From contig CM066304.1 of NCBI GenBank assembly GCA_033807695.1, positions 3,534,001 through 3,598,000 on the forward strand: a DNA stretch of 64,000 nucleotides. Reading direction: 5' to 3'. The translations under genes were made by a program, and so were the position numbers. Numbering within the stretch: the stretch's first letter is position 1; the number at the start of each line of letters is the position of its first letter. Positions 22,651 to 32,382 of the stretch are shown piece by piece. The notes under the pieces were generated by a model. The model had not been told where the DNA came from and did not search any database. It saw only the letters and a program-made list of their open reading frames with translations. The DNA is from Daedaleopsis sinensis. Lineage: Eukaryota; Basidiomycota; Agaricomycetes; Polyporales; Polyporaceae.

Positions 22651-23669
22651 ATGTATCGCTAGCAAAGTTTACGTACCGTACTTCTCGCCTTGCCGGCGGT
22701 CCGGCCGCAATGATGACATGCTTGTACGATCTGTCCTCGGCCCTCTACATGGAACCGCCGTGGTTACGATGCATGAGTCGCCATCGTTCCATACGTAGCT
22801 GAACCGATGAGTCGACGATGCGCGAAACATTCCGTCAGGTCCCGAGCAAGATAAGTATGCAACAACCGCCGTGGCCTGCGCAACTTGAAATAGGATGTCA
22901 TGTTGACCGGTGACCGTGGATGCATGGTGTGTATGTTCCAGTTGGTGAGACGAAGGGTGCGGTACCCGCTGCGGACGAGGACGGCGAGGAGAAAGCGTGG
23001 ATGGTTGCTTCCAGATCAGGTACAGAGGAAAGGCACACTGCCACCTCATTGATTACAGCCCGGGGAAGACCGGCGGCAGACTGCCGGCGGAGCAAGTCTT
23101 CTGCTTCAAAGGGCAGCCGCGCGCGTGTGCGATCGGCCGTCCACGATAGTATTTCTGTGTGTTCCAGGGGGCAAAGGGGGCGAGAGGAGGTGCTCGTCCT
23201 CCCCGGGCAGCGTTAGACTGGGAGAAAGAGCGAGGCAGCGACAGAGGATTAATGCGAGCAGGTCTTAGGCTTAGCTCGTCGCGTCTGTAGCCGAGTCGCA
23301 CCTAGTCGCACACGCAACGGATGCCGCGGCAGACTCAGGTCCGACAGGCTGGGACAGGCCCCATGAATCCCGGGCGCAGCCGCCCAACGCGTTTGAACTC
23401 TCCGGGTCCCGTACTCCGCAATTATATACCTCCATCCCAATCCGCCCGTTCAAGCTCTTGTGGCCGCCTCGCAACATATACCTCTTCCACAATCTCCCGC
23501 CCTCGCCCCGCTCCCTCTCCCCATCTCGTCCCCACCGCTCGACTCCCCCACCACCCGTCTGCGCCCCCACCTGGCCTACCCCACTCTTACCATCATCCGT
23601 GCCCCCCATCTCGCCCCTTCTTGGCCATCTTGTTAACCCCGCCTCGCCTTCTTGCGAGTTTATCTCCTC
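22651..23669. other. Spacer and CT-rich leader of the Zn2Cys6 gene
   Basis: About 1 kb. The left part is the 3' flank of P2. A strongly pyrimidine-rich tract runs from about 23490 to 23660 directly before the next start codon, typical of a fungal promoter/5' leader. A 98-codon frame (22920-23216) and a 222-codon antisense frame (23271-23939) have compositional bias and no recognisable family and are not called. Confidence 0.5.
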
Positions 23670-26600
23670 ATGGCGTCTCCGCCCGACTCCCAGACGTCCA
23701 CTCTCCAATCGAGCCAGGGCACGTCGTCCAGATCTCTTCCACAAAACATCTCCTTTGCCCCCCTCCCAGACACACCACCACCGGCGCCGTCGGCAGCAGA
23801 TGGAGACCAGCACCCTGTCGCCTTCGTAAAGGGTGCGAAACGCAAGCGTCTCAGCAAGGTGCGCAGCTCTCTCACCACTCATCGACCGTGCCGCCCACAC
23901 AACGTATCCCCAGGCTTGCGACGCCTGCCATAAGAGCAAACGACGATGTGATGGAACATGTGAGTCCGACCACTACCTCTTAGCGTCCCTCTCTTCAATA
24001 TTCCATCCCTCTCTAGCCCCATGCAGCAATTGGTATGTCCATTTCTTTCGCCTTCCCACCTTGGCTCATCTCTCCTTAGTTACTACGCGTCCAAGAACTG
24101 CACATACACCGACGCCGCCGGCCGACCGGTGCCCGCGCCACGCACTCTGAATTCAGAGAGAATGCCCAGCTTTCCTGCAGCAACGGTACCTTGACACCCT
24201 TCCCGCTTACGTTTTCCACTGACACCGTGCGTTCTCAGGCCCACCCGGCAGACGAGCCTCCACCATGGGCAGGTCAGGCCACACTCGCCAGTCCTCCAGT
24301 CGGCCCGCCCAGCAGCATTGAGCGCGATCCGACGACCAAGCGTTCCCGGGCCAGCCCTCCGCTAGTTTCAAGACCCGATCTCTTGACAGACGTTGGTAGG
24401 CAGCTGCTTGACCCTGCAGACGCGCACGAGCTTGTCAATAGTATGTCACCTCCGCGTCCATGTCCGCCGCGAGGCATGAATTTCTGACGCGTGGGCCAGT
24501 TTTCTTCGCACACTGCAACCCGCAGAGGATGGTTATCCATAAGCCGTCGTTCATCTCGGATTTCGGCTTGAACAAAGTTCCGAACTACCTCCTCCTGGCT
24601 GTATGCGCTGTGGCAGCTCCGTTGTCGAAGTCTATCGCAAGCCAGGCAGAGCATGCTCGTCTCGCGGGCGTCCCCTACTTCCAGGAGGCTATAAAGCTAA
24701 TGTTCGACCAGCCCGGACGACTGCTGGTTGAGCCGACGGTGAGCACAGCGCAGGCCTTGTGCCTGCTCGAGATGCACGAGATCGCCGCTAGTCACTCCTG
24801 GACCCGCCAGTTCAGGTATTTCGGTGCGTCGACCGGTTGTGGTAAATATAATGCATGATCATCTGATGCTACTTGACCTACAGAATTGGCGCTGCAGGTG
24901 CTCGAGGGGAGCCTCGAGGTACAACGGGCAGATAATGCGGCGCCTCCCTCCCCGTCCCACACAGACGGTGTTATGCACTTCATCGACCGCGAGTGCACAC
25001 GGCGATGTTTCTGGCTCATTCTGTTAATAGCGTGGATCAGCAACATCTATACTCATAAGGGAGTCCCCCCACGGATGGCCGAGCTCGCGGACGTAGTGCG
25101 GTTGCCAATAGACGAGACCACATTCGATCTCGCCTCGCTGTCGAGTTCGGCTAGTAAGTGCTGATATGCGCTAAGAGTACCGCGCGGGGACGCATGCTGA
25201 CAATTCTCGGATAACTCTAGCCTCTGAGTATCTACGGCGTCCGGCCCCGAGAACGAGGTACGCCTCCCAGTCCGGCCACATGCTGCGAATCCTGGAGATC
25301 TACCACAACGTGGAGTCCAGTCTCGGTGCGTTGTCACCCGCGTTGCTTCTAGACTATCGGATCTAAATTCTAAGCGGCAGCCAAGGAGGAGTCTGTCCGT
25401 TTGCAAGCCATGGACGGCTTCAGCAAGGAGCTCGAGGTGATTTGATCGCGATAACCACGCACGCCATGGAACTCACGGGGAGTCGGCAGGACTGGGTCTC
25501 CTCGTTGCCCGCGCACCTCCAGTTCAACGAAGAGAACCTGGAGACGCAAATCACCATGTTCGAGACCTCCGCGAATTCCGGGGCATGGTGCTTCTGCTTC
25601 ATGCACGCCATGTATCCGTGCTGTTTCCTTGCGGTCCTCGAGGTACGAATCTTATTTGTTCACACGCGGCGGACACGCCGCCCGCCGGCGCATGGCGATA
25701 ACCCCCGGGACTTGACAGGGCAAAGGCAAATACACGGCACCAATCCCCTGGATACGCGACCAGCTCAATCTGATATTCGACGCCGCCGGGACACGCGCCA
25801 AGACGTCCATTCTCTGTACGTACGCCCCGCGCCCTTCCGCGTCCCCTGCCGCCGGCATGTGTCTAACAAGCACCCTATCCTTCTTATTGCACACCCGCTG
25901 TTGCACCCTGTGTGTGTACGACACGGCACGCGATCAGCCGCCTGCGCGCTCTGGGTGAGAATCCACTTACTCCCGCCGGGCCCTGTGACCATCCATACTC
26001 ACCGCTGCGTCTAACACGGTTCTCCGGGCCCGCAGTCGTACAGCAAGTACAGCGCGGACGACCCGCGCATCTACGTGTGGGACCGCGACTTCGAGAAGCT
26101 CTGGGGCTTCAAGGTCATCGAGGTCGCCATCCAGTGGCGCGCAAGGCAGAAGAGCGACAAGGAGCGCGCACAGCAGCCGCAGCCGCAGCCAAAGCCAAAG
26201 CCACTCGTGCAGCACCAGCGACCGCAAACGCAGCCGCAGCAGCCGCAGCCGCAGTCGCAGTACCAGCCCCGCGAGCCGCCCGCGACGTCCGAATCGAGCT
26301 CGCCCCCGTCCGCCCACTCGTCCCCGGGCGCACAGGCCCGGACACACGCACACGCACACGCACACGCACCCACCCACGCGCACGCGCAGACGTACGAGGG
26401 CCGCGCGGGCCGCCTGCGCACGAACGTGTCCATGTCGGACCTCGAGAGCGTCGCGCACTCGCAGGGCGTGCCGCTGCCGTCGCTCAAGGCGAGCGGCCTG
26501 CTCGACTCGTGGAAGCCGCCGGCGGGCCACCCCAGCCACGAGTCGTTCGCGAGCTCGCTCAACTCGCTCTCGCTGAGCCACGGCGGCGGGGGTGGGGGCC

Positions 26601-26929
26601 ATGGGGGCCTCGGGCTCGGGCTCGGGCTGGGGCAGGGACAGGGGCAGGGGCAGGGGCAGGGACAAGGACAGGGACAGGGACAGGACCACAAGGGCAGCGC
26701 GAACGGGAACGGGAACGGGAACGGGGTCAGCAATGGCAGCGGGAGCGGGGTCAACGGGCGCGGAGCGGGGTCCGGCGGCAGCGCGCATCGTGCCCCGCAG
26801 ACGCAGATGCAAATGCAGATGCAGATGCAGATGCAGATGGCGGCCCAGGGCCTCGTCGCGACCACGGCCACGACCACGCTCCCGTCGAGCCACACCTGGA
26901 TCGTGGACACTGGCGGGGGGCGGATATAG
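23670..26929 (+). CDS. Zn2Cys6 fungal transcription factor (Fungal_trans family)
   Basis: Nuclear transcription regulator, target unknown. The binuclear zinc cluster fits C-X2-C-X6-C-X5-C-X2-C-X6-C exactly (CDACHKSKRRCDG...PCSNCYYASKNC) and is assembled from three exons, one of only 16 nt (24017-24032). First exons are 23670-23858, 23914-23959, 24017-24032 and 24080-24185. The middle homology region includes HCNPQRMVIHKPSFISDFGL and RECTRRCFWLILLIAWI, typical of PF04082 regulators of the xylanolytic-activator type. After the helical region the last exon is low complexity: Gln/Pro/His-rich, then Gly-Gln, Asn-Gly and Gln-Met dipeptide repeats that could act as an activation domain. The start at 23670 follows a CT-rich leader. 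The exon edges at about 25160-26030 are less certain than the rest. Confidence 0.85.
26340..26840 (+). repeat. In-frame low-complexity repeats in the Zn2Cys6 gene
   Basis: Three separate in-frame simple repeats lie in the last exon: ACGCAC units near 26342-26372 (Thr/Ala-His), CAGGGG/CAGGGA units at about 26632-26688 (Gln-Gly) and CAGATG units at about 26801-26838 (Gln-Met), with a short GGGAAC run (Asn-Gly) at about 26705-26727. All have a 6-nt period, so they keep the frame. This region also opens long spurious frames on the opposite strand. Confidence 0.8.
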
Positions 26930-26975
26930 GCCGGGGCCCTGTGCCCGTAGCTGCGCGCTGCGGTCCCCGATTCAC

Positions 26976-27044
26976 GACTCCGACCCACCACCACGACCCA
27001 CCACTCCGACCCACGACCTACGACCAGCGACCCACGACCCACGG
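26976..27044 (+). repeat. CCACGACCCAC-type simple repeat
   Basis: Short degenerate units of about 7-9 nt (CGACCCAC, CCACGACC) repeat over about 70 bp in the 3' flank of the transcription factor gene. Non-coding by position, since it lies after the stop codon at 26927-26929. Confidence 0.55.
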
Positions 27045-28219
27045 TTGTCTGAGCCTGGCGGCAGCGTCGATCCGGAGGGATGGGAGACCCCGTCGGCGTG
27101 CGCCTCGGCCTGGCAGTGTGGCAGTGGGTGCACTGCCCACGCGTCAGCCGAATCTCGAACGCGAACGATGAACGATACCTTGAATCTTGGAGCTTGAGGC
27201 CGAGGCCTGTCGCCCTGCGGCACCTGCCTGGGGCCTGGTCTTGCTGGACGGCCTTTGCGGTGTGCCTGGGGGTCGAGACGTCGACGCGTCGGGGCCGTCG
27301 GACGTTCTGACATCTGCCAACTCTTAACTTCTTGGTCGTTGATGATGGTGCGGCGGTTGGGCGTCGCACGACATTGGACATCCGGATGGGGGTGTACATG
27401 TGTAAGATGCATGGACGTCGGCTTGGTGTACCGTGTAATTGCTAATTCTTGCCTGCTCGAGTTCGGAGGCCGCGATTTGACTCGGAATTCCTTACGCTAC
27501 ATTAATATTACCGCACTAATCAGGGAGTCGTTGCGCCGCTGCGCCTACCTCATCACGTTGTCGCAGATGAGACGAGTACAATGGCTACTTGTGGTTAATC
27601 TGTATATGGTGCGCATCTTCTCACTATTGGCGTGTATTTTGTTAGCCAGCATATAGGGGCATTTCTGTCGACCTGGTTTTCGGCTTTGGGCGAAGGTATA
27701 TCGTACGTAGAAATTTGCATCTCTAAAAGACGTCGTCGCTCATTGGACCCTTTGGCTCCGTCGACAAGGATATGCCCCCGGGCCGAGTCTTCGCTGTTCG
27801 TCTTGTGCACATATGTCCTCTCTGTGTTCAACGTGTCGACGAGAACGGTTCTCCAGTGCGGATTGAGGACAGGGCTCCGACACACGCTTCAATTTCGTCA
27901 GTCCACTCTCTTCATCGATTTACTCACGCAGAACGCAGAACGCATTTCTTACAGTGCGTCAAACCGTAAACGCAAGGCTTCTGTGACTCCGGGCCTTGGC
28001 GCTCCGTCGAGAGGTATGGGCTGTTCGGCAAGAAGCTTGCGAACCCCATAATCTCATCCGCATTCGACAAGTGCTCCGGAATACTGGCAGCCTCCTGCTT
28101 TTTACTGTCACAATCCTTATTCGATTGTAGGTTCTCACTAGCGTTTTCTACTGAAGGCTATAGTCCCCAGATTCTCTCGAAATTCACCGCCGGCTGTCTG
28201 GCGGTATAGCACACCGGGG

Positions 28220-28333
28220 CTCGTATCCAACGTCCGGGTAGGTGCGGATTTAACACCACAGCTCTGTGTAGCCGCGGTGGTGGGGACCAGTGGGGCCCGT
28301 GGGGTGCGGGCTACTACGACGGATGGTTACGAG
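28220..28333. repeat. MITE-like hairpin element, copy B
   Basis: Terminal inverted repeats of about 22 bp: CTCGTATCCAACGTCC at the left (28220-28241) pairs with the right arm 28311-28333, whose reverse complement begins CTCGTAACCATCCGTC. Between them is the 18-nt core CTGTGTAGCCGCGGTGGT (28264-28281), identical to 11531-11548 in copy A. The right half also carries GGGGTGCGGGC (28301-28311), the reverse complement of GCCCGCACCCC at 11511-11521 in copy A. The arms differ between copies while the core is conserved. Confidence 0.55.
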
Positions 28334-29033
28334 ACCATATCAACCGAAAAACCCGCCAAGACCACTGAACCTGTGGCTGCTGGCATGGATGGTGCTCCGC
28401 GTCTCACTGGCATAATTCCGCGATCTCGGTAAGAATGCGAGTGTTTGTGAATTGAATGCGGTGTCATCCCTGACACTCTCCCAACATCAAAGTCACTCCA
28501 TACACACCGACCTGGTCACTTGATACATATCTTCCAGCCGACCATCTGGTAGCCTCATGGCGGAGTGCAGGAGACACCACTTGTGGCGTTAAACTGTGAA
28601 CGTTAGCCCGAACTAATGAGTAGGCTCAGAGAGAAGGCAGCTGCATCAGAACCTAAACACTGACGTGTGAGGAGCCGTGTACGAGCACCTGAAAACACCA
28701 ACCTCCTCCTCGATGAGTAATCCCTCTTGTTGCGTTGAACGTTGAACCGCGAGCCCGACGCGTACTAATACGAGTAGCTCGCTCTCAGGGTCAGCCGTTG
28801 TAACGCGATCATCATGGTATCCCTCTTTCAGATGGCTACTCGGTGCGTACTCCTTCGCACCGGTTCAGTACGACGAATACTGATCACTGCTCGCACCAGG
28901 TTTCTCTCTTCCATCCTCTCGCCTTTTCGCCACTGTTATGTATACTGGCAAGCCTCGAGCGAGTCCCAGGTACGCTTACTCGCGCGACAACTGCAGTAGT
29001 CAGGCAGCTGATGACCAATCGTCGAACATGTAG

Positions 29034-30289
29034 GCCATCTGCGAACGGGCCCCGACGGAGCACTCAGAGTACGAGGAGGATCGCGATGTGAGTACTCGAA
29101 ATCTAAGTATCTCCGGTCACGGGCTGACTTTCGTACAGCTTACCACCGAGACGGCTCTGAACGAGATCAGGCAAATAGTGCGAGACTTCGTCAAGGACAT
29201 GTCTTATCGGTCAATGCCAGCACCCCACTCCCCTTATTGCGCACGACCATCAGGGAGGAGATCGCCTCGTGGGAGGAAGGTCTTAGCCCGAACTTTATCG
29301 ACGCCATCACCGACACCAGCTGCTCGATGGTCGAAAACGCCTACTTTCATACAACGCCTGAGCACCAGTTAGTCATCGGGCGCTACATGGCCGGCGTAGT
29401 GTTCGCCGACGACCTCGGCGAGCGCAACGTCGAGGTCGGCCAGTTCGCGCAACGCTTTGCGCGGGGCGAGCTGCAGATGCACCCCGCGCTCGACCGGATG
29501 GTGGAGGTCTTGCGGGCGATGCACGACTACTACCCGCGCGTGAGCGCAGACGCGATCATCGCGAACACGCTCGACGCGCTCACCTGGATGTACGTCGAGT
29601 TCAACACGAAGGGCATGGCGGTGGAGCCTGCAGCGGGGCGGTATTTGATGTACCTCCGCTAGTACAAGGCCGGGATCGGCGCGGCTTTCCCGCATCTCAG
29701 CTTCATGAAGAGCTGGGGGGAGAATGCGGGGCTGTACTATCTGCAGACGCTCCCGTGAGTGCACACACACACGTATTCTACCCTGAAGCGCAGCTGAGCG
29801 CCGTTCAACTTCCCGCAGAGACCTCGAGATATTCACTGTGTTGGCGAAGTACGTCACGACGTTCGTCCTGAGTTCTAGTCGGATGCTGACGTGATATTGT
29901 TTTTCGACAGCGATGTGTACGAGGATTGTATTATTTCTCGTCGGAACGCGAAACTGACAGCAGCGTGTAGTCTCTCATTTTACAAGGAGGCATTGGCCGG
30001 CGATAAGGACAACTACATCCACATCCGAGCTGCTACGGAGAAGAAGCCGGTCATCCAGGTTCTCCGGGAGGTCGCTGCCGAGACGCTCGACAGCGTGCGC
30101 AACCTCGACAAGATCGTGGCCATACAGCCTGACCTGGCCCCCATCTGCGAACGCTACATAATGGTGAGCCGCGAGTCATGCCGCGATGTCCGTGAGCTGC
30201 ACTCCAAGTCCTGACCCGGGACTGTGCAGGGCTCTGTTGACTTCCACTACAAAGCCGGGAGGTACCGTCTCCGAGATCTGGACCTCTGA
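29034..30289 (+). pseudogene. Trichodiene-synthase-like terpenoid synthase with in-frame stop
   Basis: Member of the fungal trichodiene-synthase-like (TRI5, PF06330) terpene cyclase family, expected to cyclise farnesyl diphosphate; the product cannot be predicted. Visible signatures are the Asp-rich motif in VVFADDLGE and the NSE-type metal motif in SFYKEALAGDKDNYIH, completed by a 6-nt exon (29911-29916) lying between introns of 62 and 54 nt. A C-terminal Arg-Tyr pair lies near 30260, and the stop is at 30287-30289. In the middle exon a TAG codon at 29660-29662 interrupts an otherwise conserved reading frame that continues normally on the far side. The 5' end is not resolved: exons are credible from 29034, with an acceptor before it. 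I read it as a recently inactivated gene. Alternatives are a sequencing or assembly error, or stop readthrough. Confidence 0.7.
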
Positions 30290-31641
30290 GTCCAGCAGAC
30301 GCGTTTTATGAGATCATCGACCGTATCATCTTTGAAGAAACTCGCCGGGAAGGTCGTCTTTTCAGATGCGCACTGTACAACAGGCAAACGTAACTAACCA
30401 CGTGTATTATTCCATTCATGCTATTCATGTTGACATTCATTGTACATCGCTGCTGCTGCGTGGTAGCCGCAGCGCGCGAGTCGGAGCGCGTTCCTAGACC
30501 GCTCAAGCAGAGCCACACTGAGTCGTCTATGTTGTTTAGCACTCCACACACTGCACAGGGTATCGGCGAAGCCTGCTAGCGGACGTCCCTTTCACCGGCG
30601 GTCGAGCACAGCCACAACCGTGACTCCTAACCGACAGTAAAGTATCTTCATCATTCATCGTAACAAGCTCTGCCTGTAGCGCTAGCGTCCTGAAGCGAAG
30701 ACTACTTACACGATCGGGGGCCGTTCATGATAAAGAAAGACCGACTGTCATCTTTCTATCTTGGTTAGCTACGGAGACTAAGGGCGTTGCGACACTTGTC
30801 ACGGAAGGCTCAATCAGCGCAAAATCCAATAGCGCTCTCAATGACTCAGTGACTCAGGGCCTTCAAGGTCCTCTTGACATGTGATGTTGTCGGGTCGAGC
30901 CGTGCGCGACGGATGGTGATGCCCGGAAAATGTGCGCGTTTACCCAGGTGTACCCCGATGTTGAATAATGGCGGGTGGATAATAAAGCTCGCGTATTAGG
31001 TGCATAAGCGACTGTGCGCGAGATCAGGTCCAAATACTAGACTTACCCGTCTGTTGAGGCTTCGTGAGGAAGGTCGCGAATTGTGTGGGTCGGCCGAAAG
31101 TGGGAAGTGGGACGGCGGATGATGGAGGAATATGGCAGACAAGTGCGGTTGCCGTCTTTGCAGGTGGGAGTGCGGAAATCTTTTGTATTCAGGCAACTGT
31201 GGGCAGGAAGGCGATTGAACGAGCATGGCGAGTGGTCAGAATAGCGGGAATGAATGGAGTGAGAACGCACTCAGTAGATACCTAGTAGTACATTGCCTGC
31301 CATAAGGCTAGACCCTCCAGGTCTCCCATACCTTTAATTCCCTTTATCTCCTATTGCTGTCCGTCGGACGTTGTGTATGTCACGTCTTGGATGGTGTAGA
31401 GCTTGAGCTTTAATGCTTGAAGTCGAAGCGGAGAGTAGAGCCCAGGAGACAGACATGTCTATACTTCTGAGAACGGCCATAAATCGCATTCGTGCCAAGG
31501 GCACGGGATGGCTGCTATAGCCTGCTAATATTTGTAGAATATGCATGCATTGTATGTAGCGACTCTGCCATGTCGTGGTCGTGTAATCTTGTCGTTGGAG
31601 ATCGATGCCCTACCCTAGGAGATGCCTATAGCTACTCAGCG
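30290..31641. other. Spacer with a dispersed 47-nt repeat
   Basis: About 1.35 kb without a recognisable gene. It contains copy 1 of a 47-nt repeat (30734-30780, listed separately). The right end is the 3' flank of the V-ATPase G gene. Short frames on both strands have no family resemblance. Confidence 0.5.
30734..30780 (+). repeat. Dispersed 47-nt repeat, copy 1
   Basis: Matches 45971-46017 at 43 of 47 positions. Both copies begin with a 7-bp stem, AGAAAGA and TCTTTCT, around a 10-nt loop containing CGACTGTC, and end with GGTTAGCTACGGAGACTA, identical in both. Flanking sequence does not align. It may be the end of a transposable element or a small structured RNA. Confidence 0.65.
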
Positions 31642-32196
31642 CTAGGCCTTCGTGAGGTTGCGGTGCAGCTCAGGCTTGATGAGAACGACGCGGTCAAGGA
31701 GCTTCTTGACGACCTGGTCCTTGTGGCCCTCGTACGCGGTGCGGATTTCCTGCTGCTTCACCTCGGTGTCCTTGTCAATCGATGACTGTACAGCTTGCGT
31801 GTTTCCAGCGTGCTAAGCAGCCGTGCGCGAGAGGGACCACTGCAGTGAGCATCCGAGGACGATGATATCATGCACGGCCAAGGGACGCACCGACGCTTCG
31901 AACGCCTTGAACTCCTGCTCCTTCGAAGCCTTGTACGCCTCTATCTCCTTCGCAGCCTCCGAGCGTGCATCCTTCAATTTCTGGATGCGATCTGCAACGC
32001 AAACGTGAGACGGGCTTCCGCACCGACCGAGAGCGCGAAAGGAGACGGACACTGGCGGGCCTGCTGGACGACCTTCGCGGCCTCCTTCTCGGCCTCGAGA
32101 AGGGTTTGGATGCTCTGGGACTGCTGGCCGGCCTTTTCACGTGCGCGCGTTCAGCAAGACAGACCGAGGGCAGGAAGGGGAGGGCCGACCGACCAT
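31642..32196 (-). CDS. VMA10: V-type proton ATPase subunit G
   Basis: Peripheral-stalk subunit of the vacuolar H+-ATPase, pairing with subunit E. Four exons (32196-32194, 32132-32051, 31991-31891, 31812-31642) close to 118 aa, the normal size. As in RPS15, the first exon supplies only ATG. The N-terminal half reads QQSQSIQTLLEAEKEAAKVV followed by the QYR and KLKDARSEAAKEIEAYK blocks that are diagnostic for subunit G. The C-terminal part is charged and helical, ending ELHRNLTKA. It shares a short divergent promoter with symplekin. The first donor (GTCGGT) and second donor (GTCCGT) are non-optimal but give exact family agreement. Confidence 0.9.
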
Positions 32197-32382
32197 AATC
32201 GTTGCTCGAGCGCAAGGACGGATTCGGACTCCGCCCTGTGGCACCAAGTCGCATTCAGCTCGGCGTCTGCCCATCTGCCTTTGGCGCCGCGACCCGAATC
32301 GCGTCTGGTGCTGCCACAACCTCCTCTGCTTCCTGCCCTCCGGTATCCTCTCATCTACGTGCGGCCTTGAAAATAACGGCGT
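32197..32382. promoter_or_regulatory. Divergent promoter of VMA10 and symplekin
   Basis: Only 186 bp separate the two start codons, so both genes must share this control region. It is moderately C-rich on the plus strand near the symplekin start. No TATA box or known element was recognised. Confidence 0.5.

Larger units (their letters stand above)
26930..29033. other. Gene-poor spacer with repeats
   Basis: About 2.1 kb with no convincing gene. Just after the transcription-factor stop is an ACCCACGAC-type simple tract (26976-27044). A hairpin element lies at 28220-28333. Frames at 27632-28051 are Arg/Ser-rich without a family. The stretch 28800-29033 probably holds the 5' end of the terpene-synthase-like gene, but I could not place its first exon. 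Confidence 0.45.

Noticed and set aside
23271..23939. 222-codon minus-strand frame upstream of and into the Zn2Cys6 gene
   Set aside because: It is the reverse of a CT-rich leader and the first exons; composition-driven Gly/Arg-rich frame.
25967..27399. Long antisense open frames (308 and 442 codons) over the end of the Zn2Cys6 gene
   Set aside because: They arise from the 6-nt-period, GC-rich repeats on the coding strand; their products are dipeptide and cysteine runs with no domain, and they run past the real gene end.
27632..28051. 139-codon plus-strand frame with two Arg/Ser-rich similar blocks
   Set aside because: The two blocks share only short basic runs; no known family, start context or splice support, and it lies in an AT-richer spacer.
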